From Leptothrix sp. (in: b-proteobacteria) (lineage in GTDB: Bacteria > Pseudomonadota > Gammaproteobacteria > Burkholderiales > Burkholderiaceae_C), in assembly GCA_013822265.1 (NCBI GenBank), contig PNKD01000029.1:1-35349 (forward strand): a stretch of DNA of 35,349 bases, given 5' to 3'. Shown piece after piece: positions 32,551 to 35,349 of this stretch (position 1 is the stretch's first letter; each line of letters begins with the position of its first letter). The position numbers and the translations under genes were made by a program. A model generated the notes under the pieces. That model worked only from the letters and a program-made list of their open reading frames with translations, did not search any database and was not told where the DNA came from.

Positions 32551-33564
32551 ATGACCATGAAGCTGGTTCGCCTGGCCGCCGGGGCCCTGCTGGCGCTGGG
32601 CCTGCAGACGGCCTTCGCCCAGAACCTGATCGTCGACACCGCGGCCGTCGAGGCGGCGATCAAGCGCGGCGCGGTCGTCTGGGACTCGCGCGATGCCGAC
32701 GACTACGCCGCAGGCCACATCGCCGGGGCGGTGAACTTCGGCGCCGCCGGCGACCTGTTCCGCGACGCCAACCGTGAAGACCCGCCCTCGGCCGCCGTGG
32801 CGGCGCTGCTGTTCGGCAACGCCGGCATCGACATCGTCAACAAGGAAGTCGTCGTCTACGGCGGCAAGGGCGACCCCTATGCCTACTACGCGGCGCGCAT
32901 GCTCGAGTACTACGGCGGCAAGCACGGCAAGGTCTACCACGGCGGCATCGACGACTGGAAGGCGGCCGCCAAGCCGATGAGCACCCAGGCGACGACGCTG
33001 CCGCCGGTCAAGCTGACCTTGAACGCCGAGCGCATCGGCACGCTCTGGACCAACGACGTCATTGACCGCGTGCGCAGCGGCGGCGCGCAGATCGTCGACG
33101 TCCGCACGCCCAAGGAATACAACGGCGAAGACGTTCGCGCCATCCGCGGCGGCCATGTGCAGGGCGCCGTCAACCTGCCCTACGAGGGCAACTGGGTCGA
33201 CCCGGCGACCCCGGGCAAGCTCGCCGCCAAGAAGGTGAGCAACAAGGACGGCATGTCGCTCAAGCCCGCCGAGGATCTCAAGGCGATGTATGCCAAGCTC
33301 GACCCGGCCAAGGAAACCGTCGTCTACTGCCAGAGCGGCGTGCGCGCCTCGGAGACGGCGGCCGTGCTGCGCGACATCGGGTTCTCCAACGTCAAGGTCT
33401 ACGAGCCGTCGTGGCTGGGTTATGCCGGTGTGCTGTCGGCGCCGGCGGCCGACGAGGTGTTCGTCAACGTCGGTGCGCTCAACGGCCGCATCGGTTCGCT
33501 GCAGAACAAGGTACGCTCGCTGGAGGCGGAACTGGCGAAGCTGCAACAGGCGGGCAAGCGCTGA
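32551..33564 (+). CDS. Periplasmic tandem rhodanese (sulfurtransferase) with coiled-coil tail
   Basis: 337 aa with a signal peptide (MTMKLVRLAAGALLALGLQ, cleavage near AFAQ). Two rhodanese domains: the first (WDSRDADDYAAGHIAGAVNF) lacks the catalytic Cys (VVYGGKGDPYAY), the second (VDVRTPKEYNGEDVRA, then VVYCQSGVRASETA) has Cys260, the only cysteine in the protein. This is the usual inactive/active pairing of thiosulfate sulfurtransferases. The C-terminal ~35 residues (IGSLQNKVRSLEAELAKLQ) form a predicted coiled coil, so it may oligomerise or dock to a partner. A strong AGGAG precedes the ATG. Confidence 0.9.
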   Translation: MTMKLVRLAAGALLALGLQTAFAQNLIVDTAAVEAAIKRGAVVWDSRDADDYAAGHIAGAVNFGAAGDLFRDANREDPPSAAVAALLFGNAGIDIVNKEVVVYGGKGDPYAYYAARMLEYYGGKHGKVYHGGIDDWKAAAKPMSTQATTLPPVKLTLNAERIGTLWTNDVIDRVRSGGAQIVDVRTPKEYNGEDVRAIRGGHVQGAVNLPYEGNWVDPATPGKLAAKKVSNKDGMSLKPAEDLKAMYAKLDPAKETVVYCQSGVRASETAAVLRDIGFSNVKVYEPSWLGYAGVLSAPAADEVFVNVGALNGRIGSLQNKVRSLEAELAKLQQAGKR

Positions 33565-33579
33565 TCGACGGACCGGCAG

Positions 33580-33598
33580 GCCGGGCATGCCGCCCGGC
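33580..33598 (+). other. Perfect 7-bp hairpin between rhodanese and CsoR-family genes
   Basis: GCCGGGC, loop ATGCC, GCCCGGC. It has no T-run, so it is more likely an RNA processing or partial attenuation element than a full terminator. Confidence 0.35.
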
Positions 33599-33628
33599 GG
33601 CCACGACACCCCCAACAGGAAACGAGAC

Positions 33629-33919
33629 ATGGCCCTGCTGACCAGCGACGACCACCGCACCGACCTGTTGAACCGCCTCAAGCGTGCAGAGGGGCAGCTG
33701 CGCGGCATCCAGCGCATGATCAGCGAAGGTGAATCCTGTCTCGATGTCGCCGGGCAGATGGCCGCGGTGCGCAAGGCGCTCGACAGCGCCTACGTGCGCA
33801 TGACGGTGTGTTTCATGCAGCAGGAGATGCGGGCCCGGGTCGGCATCGAGCACGGCCGCGAGGCCGAGATGGAGTCGTTTCTCGACGAGGTGCAGACGCT
33901 GCTGGGCAAGGTGCGCTGA
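33629..33919 (+). CDS. CsoR-family (DUF156) repressor with atypical Cys37/Cys61 pair
   Basis: 96-aa all-helical regulator of the CsoR/RcnR/FrmR/CstR family (LLNRLKRAEGQLRGIQRMI, ESCLDVAGQMAAVRKALD). Only two cysteines are present, Cys37 and Cys61. Cys37 matches the conserved first ligand, but the copper-site His and second Cys of CsoR (61 and 65 in M. tuberculosis) are Phe62 and Glu66 here, so copper sensing is unlikely. A two-Cys form next to rhodaneses suggests CstR-like persulfide sensing; spacing differs from CstR (24 against 29). The ATG at 33629 follows AGGAAAC. The likely targets are the two 16-bp palindromes at 25413 and 31277. Confidence 0.88.
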   Translation: MALLTSDDHRTDLLNRLKRAEGQLRGIQRMISEGESCLDVAGQMAAVRKALDSAYVRMTVCFMQQEMRARVGIEHGREAEMESFLDEVQTLLGKVR

Positions 33920-33969
33920 CGCGTGGGACGGGCGGCCCGCCTGGGGCCGCCATCGAGAGTGCCAGGCAC

Positions 33970-34004
33970 AAAAAAACGGGGAAGGCGCGATGCCTTCCCC
34001 GTTT
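33970..34004. terminator. Bidirectional intrinsic terminator
   Basis: Perfect 13-bp stem: AAACGGGGAAGGC (33974-33986), loop GCGAT, GCCTTCCCCGTTT (33992-34004). The minus-strand reading ends in seven T, ideal for the small exported-protein gene at 34027; on the plus strand the T-run is shorter (GTTTGCCTTT). It separates two convergent units: the sulfur module and the small gene. Confidence 0.88.
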
Positions 34005-34026
34005 GCCTTTCAGCGACTGCCGTGGA

Positions 34027-34230
34027 TCAGCAGCCGCCCTTCTTTTCCTTCTTCTTCTCGGGAGCGGCCTTTTCGGCCGACTTCGAGGCCGCCTTCTCCG
34101 CCGGCTTGGCTGCCGGCTTGGCTGCGGCGGCCGCCTTGGCAGGCTCTTCCTTTTTCGCGTCGGCGGCCAGGGCGACGCCGGCCGAGAGGGTGAACAGGGC
34201 TGCCACGACAGCCGTCATCAGTTTTTTCAT
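34027..34230 (-). CDS. Small Lys/Ala-rich exported protein ending in Gly-Gly-Cys
   Basis: 67 aa. A clear signal peptide (MKKLMTAVVAALFTLSAG, cleaved near ALA-AD) is followed by a low-complexity mature chain of about 45 residues rich in Lys, Ala, Glu and Pro (AKAAAAAKPAAKPAEKAASK). It ends EKKKEKKGGC, with a lone C-terminal Cys. A GGGAGA ribosome site lies before the ATG. No domain is recognised; it is highly basic and probably unfolded. It has its own terminator downstream. Confidence 0.75.
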   Translation of the reverse strand: MKKLMTAVVAALFTLSAGVALAADAKKEEPAKAAAAAKPAAKPAEKAASKSAEKAAPEKKKEKKGGC

Positions 34231-34469
34231 GCGTCATCTCCCATTCAAGTGCGACGGCCAGCGCCGCGAGGTGAAGAAGGGGGGCAGCGAAGCTGCATCC
34301 CCGAGGATGGAACCGGCCCCGACCGCAGGCCTGAAAACCCAACCGGCGCGCATTCTAAGGTGAGCCCGACCGACCGCGTCTGCAAGTCGGAACGCCACAA
34401 CGGGCCCATCGGTTGACCTGGGGGCGGGCCGGTGGCCGGGCCACCGTCGCGATGTGGACGCGGTGGCGT
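34231..34469 (-). promoter_or_regulatory. Upstream region of the small exported-protein gene
   Basis: 239-nt gap between two minus-strand genes. A TAGAAT hexamer (34352-34357 on the minus strand) is a good -10 candidate for the gene at 34230, but no convincing -35 lies 16-18 nt before it. A TTGAC half-site at 34413 lacks its partner. Nothing else was recognised. Confidence 0.35.
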
Positions 34470-35150
34470 TCAAGGACTCTCGTCGCCCGGGGCCGGAGGC
34501 AACTCGCTGAGCAACTGGGCTGCCACCGGCCGCGGCTGCAGCCGGTGGCTGGCGCGCGTGGCCGAGCCGACGTTGACGCAGCACACCGGCACCTCGCCCT
34601 CGGCCAGTGCGCACAGCCGGCGCAGCTGCGGCGAGGCCATGGCCTGGCCGCTGGTGAGGCCGGCACCGTAGCCCAGCGCGTGCGCGCCAAGCAGCAGGTT
34701 CTGCAGCGCCGCGCCCATCGACACCATGCGTTCGAGCGCCGGCACATCGGGCTCGCGCGGGCCCAGGCAGGCCACGGCCAGCATCAGCAAGGGCGCGCGG
34801 TAGGCCTTCCCGCGGGCCTGCTCCAGTTGCTCGGGCGTGGCGGCGGGGTCGCGCTCGGCGAGCGACTGCGCGAAGACCTCGGCCAGCCGGTGGCGCTGCG
34901 GCGCCGGCACGACGATGAAGCGCCACGGCGTGATCTGCCCATGGTCGGGCGCGGCAGCGGCCAGCCCGAGCAGAGCCTGCAGCTCGTCGGGCGTCGGCCC
35001 GGGGTCGACCAGGCGCTTGGGCAGCACCGTCTGGCGCGACTCGATGAGCGCGCGCACGGTCGCGAAGACCTCTTCGGCCGGGCCGGGGCGGGCCGCCGGC
35101 GTGGCGGCCTCGGCCTTGTCGTTGGCGGGCAGGGCAGGGCGGCTGTTCAT
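34470..35150 (-). CDS. Nitroreductase-family NAD(P)H:FMN oxidoreductase (YdjA-like)
   Basis: 226-aa FMN-dependent nitroreductase-fold protein. Blocks: ALIESRQTVLPKRLVDPGPT (FMN-binding Arg-Ser start), LLGLAAAAPDHGQITPWRFIVV, MVSMGAALQNLLLGAHALGYG and LTSGQAMASPQLRRL. These fit the short YdjA subgroup, whose physiological substrates are unknown. The start at 35150 is chosen because later in-frame starts would cut into the fold; the ribosome site is weak. The first ~25 residues are Ala/Pro-rich. The gene is not obviously linked to the sulfur module. Confidence 0.87.
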   Translation of the reverse strand: MNSRPALPANDKAEAATPAARPGPAEEVFATVRALIESRQTVLPKRLVDPGPTPDELQALLGLAAAAPDHGQITPWRFIVVPAPQRHRLAEVFAQSLAERDPAATPEQLEQARGKAYRAPLLMLAVACLGPREPDVPALERMVSMGAALQNLLLGAHALGYGAGLTSGQAMASPQLRRLCALAEGEVPVCCVNVGSATRASHRLQPRPVAAQLLSELPPAPGDESP

Positions 35151-35349
35151 AAGGGCCGCATTCTGGCGCGGCGCGCCGCTCCGCGCCGCTCTGCTCCGCG
35201 CGGCACCGATGACGCCGTAACCGATGACCAAGCTGGCTGCCGCAGATCCGGCTGTTCCGGGCCGTTGGCGGGCGGCCTGCTCGGGGCGGCGGTGAGCGTG
35301 AATGCGCCCGGGGGGCTTCACTTCCCTGCGCCGTGGCGCATCCAGACCG
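35151..35349. other. Right-edge intergenic stretch
   Basis: 199 nt upstream of the nitroreductase gene. No gene, repeat or clear promoter was recognised. A minus-strand frame ending in TGA near 35318-35320 could be the tail of a gene beyond the window, but only about ten codons are visible. Confidence 0.3.

Noticed and set aside
34413-34426. TTGACCTGGGGGCG as a fifth FNR-type box
   Set aside because: Only the first half-site is present; the second half has no match to RTCAR.
1-35349. CRISPR arrays, tRNA or rRNA genes, insertion sequences
   Set aside because: No regularly spaced repeats, no RNA gene signature and no transposase-like frame were seen on reading through the window.

Overview
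The window is very GC-rich with tightly packed genes. It looks like the chromosome or a large replicon of a metabolically versatile betaproteobacterium of the order Burkholderiales. The basis is the gene order of the hydrogenase operon (the same as the Cupriavidus/Ralstonia membrane-bound hydrogenase operon), the protein sequences, and two intergenic repeats of a type I recall from Comamonadaceae and Rubrivivax-like genomes. The presence of menA suggests that it makes menaquinone.

Region 1 (1-13361, all minus strand) is a complete operon for a respiratory, oxygen-tolerant [NiFe]-hydrogenase plus its maturation genes: hoxK-G-Z-M-L-O-Q-R-T-V followed by hypA-B-F-C-D-E. hypE is cut by the window edge. 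Genes overlap by a few bases or are separated by a few bases. HoxK carries the two extra cysteines of the proximal [4Fe-3S] cluster.

Region 2 (13514-15908, minus strand) holds a COQ10-like START-domain gene, menA and ubiE, which are quinone functions. Region 3 (16043-20280, plus strand) holds an SDR/DUF2867 protein, a stand-alone cyclic-nucleotide-binding-fold protein and a large HdrD/FadF-like membrane iron-sulfur protein. Region 4 (20318-25300) holds a small lipoprotein, a parallel beta-helix lipoprotein, a small outer-membrane beta-barrel protein and a TPR protein.

Region 5 (25499-33919, plus strand) is a sulfur module. It encodes a PsrA/PhsA-type molybdopterin oxidoreductase, a four-cluster ferredoxin subunit, an NrfD-type quinone subunit, a probable FadL-like remnant, a periplasmic protein joining a haem c site to three rhodanese domains, a split YeeE/YedE transporter pair, a second periplasmic rhodanese, and a CsoR-family regulator with an unusual cysteine pair. 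A bidirectional terminator closes it. Region 6 (34027-35150, minus strand) holds a small Lys/Ala-rich exported protein and a nitroreductase.

The most interesting observation is regulatory. Four promoter regions carry near-identical FNR/CRP-type boxes (TTGAC-N4-RTCAR): upstream of hoxK, of the cyclic-nucleotide-fold gene, of the PsrA-like gene and of the YeeE gene. Two of them (PsrA-like, YeeE) also carry an almost identical 16-bp palindrome over the predicted -10 element, a good candidate operator for the CsoR-family protein at the end of the module. My inference is one low-oxygen regulon in which H2 oxidation feeds (mena)quinone and a sulfur-compound reductase draws from it, with persulfide-responsive repression of the sulfur genes. 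Direction of electron flow and substrate are not shown by sequence.
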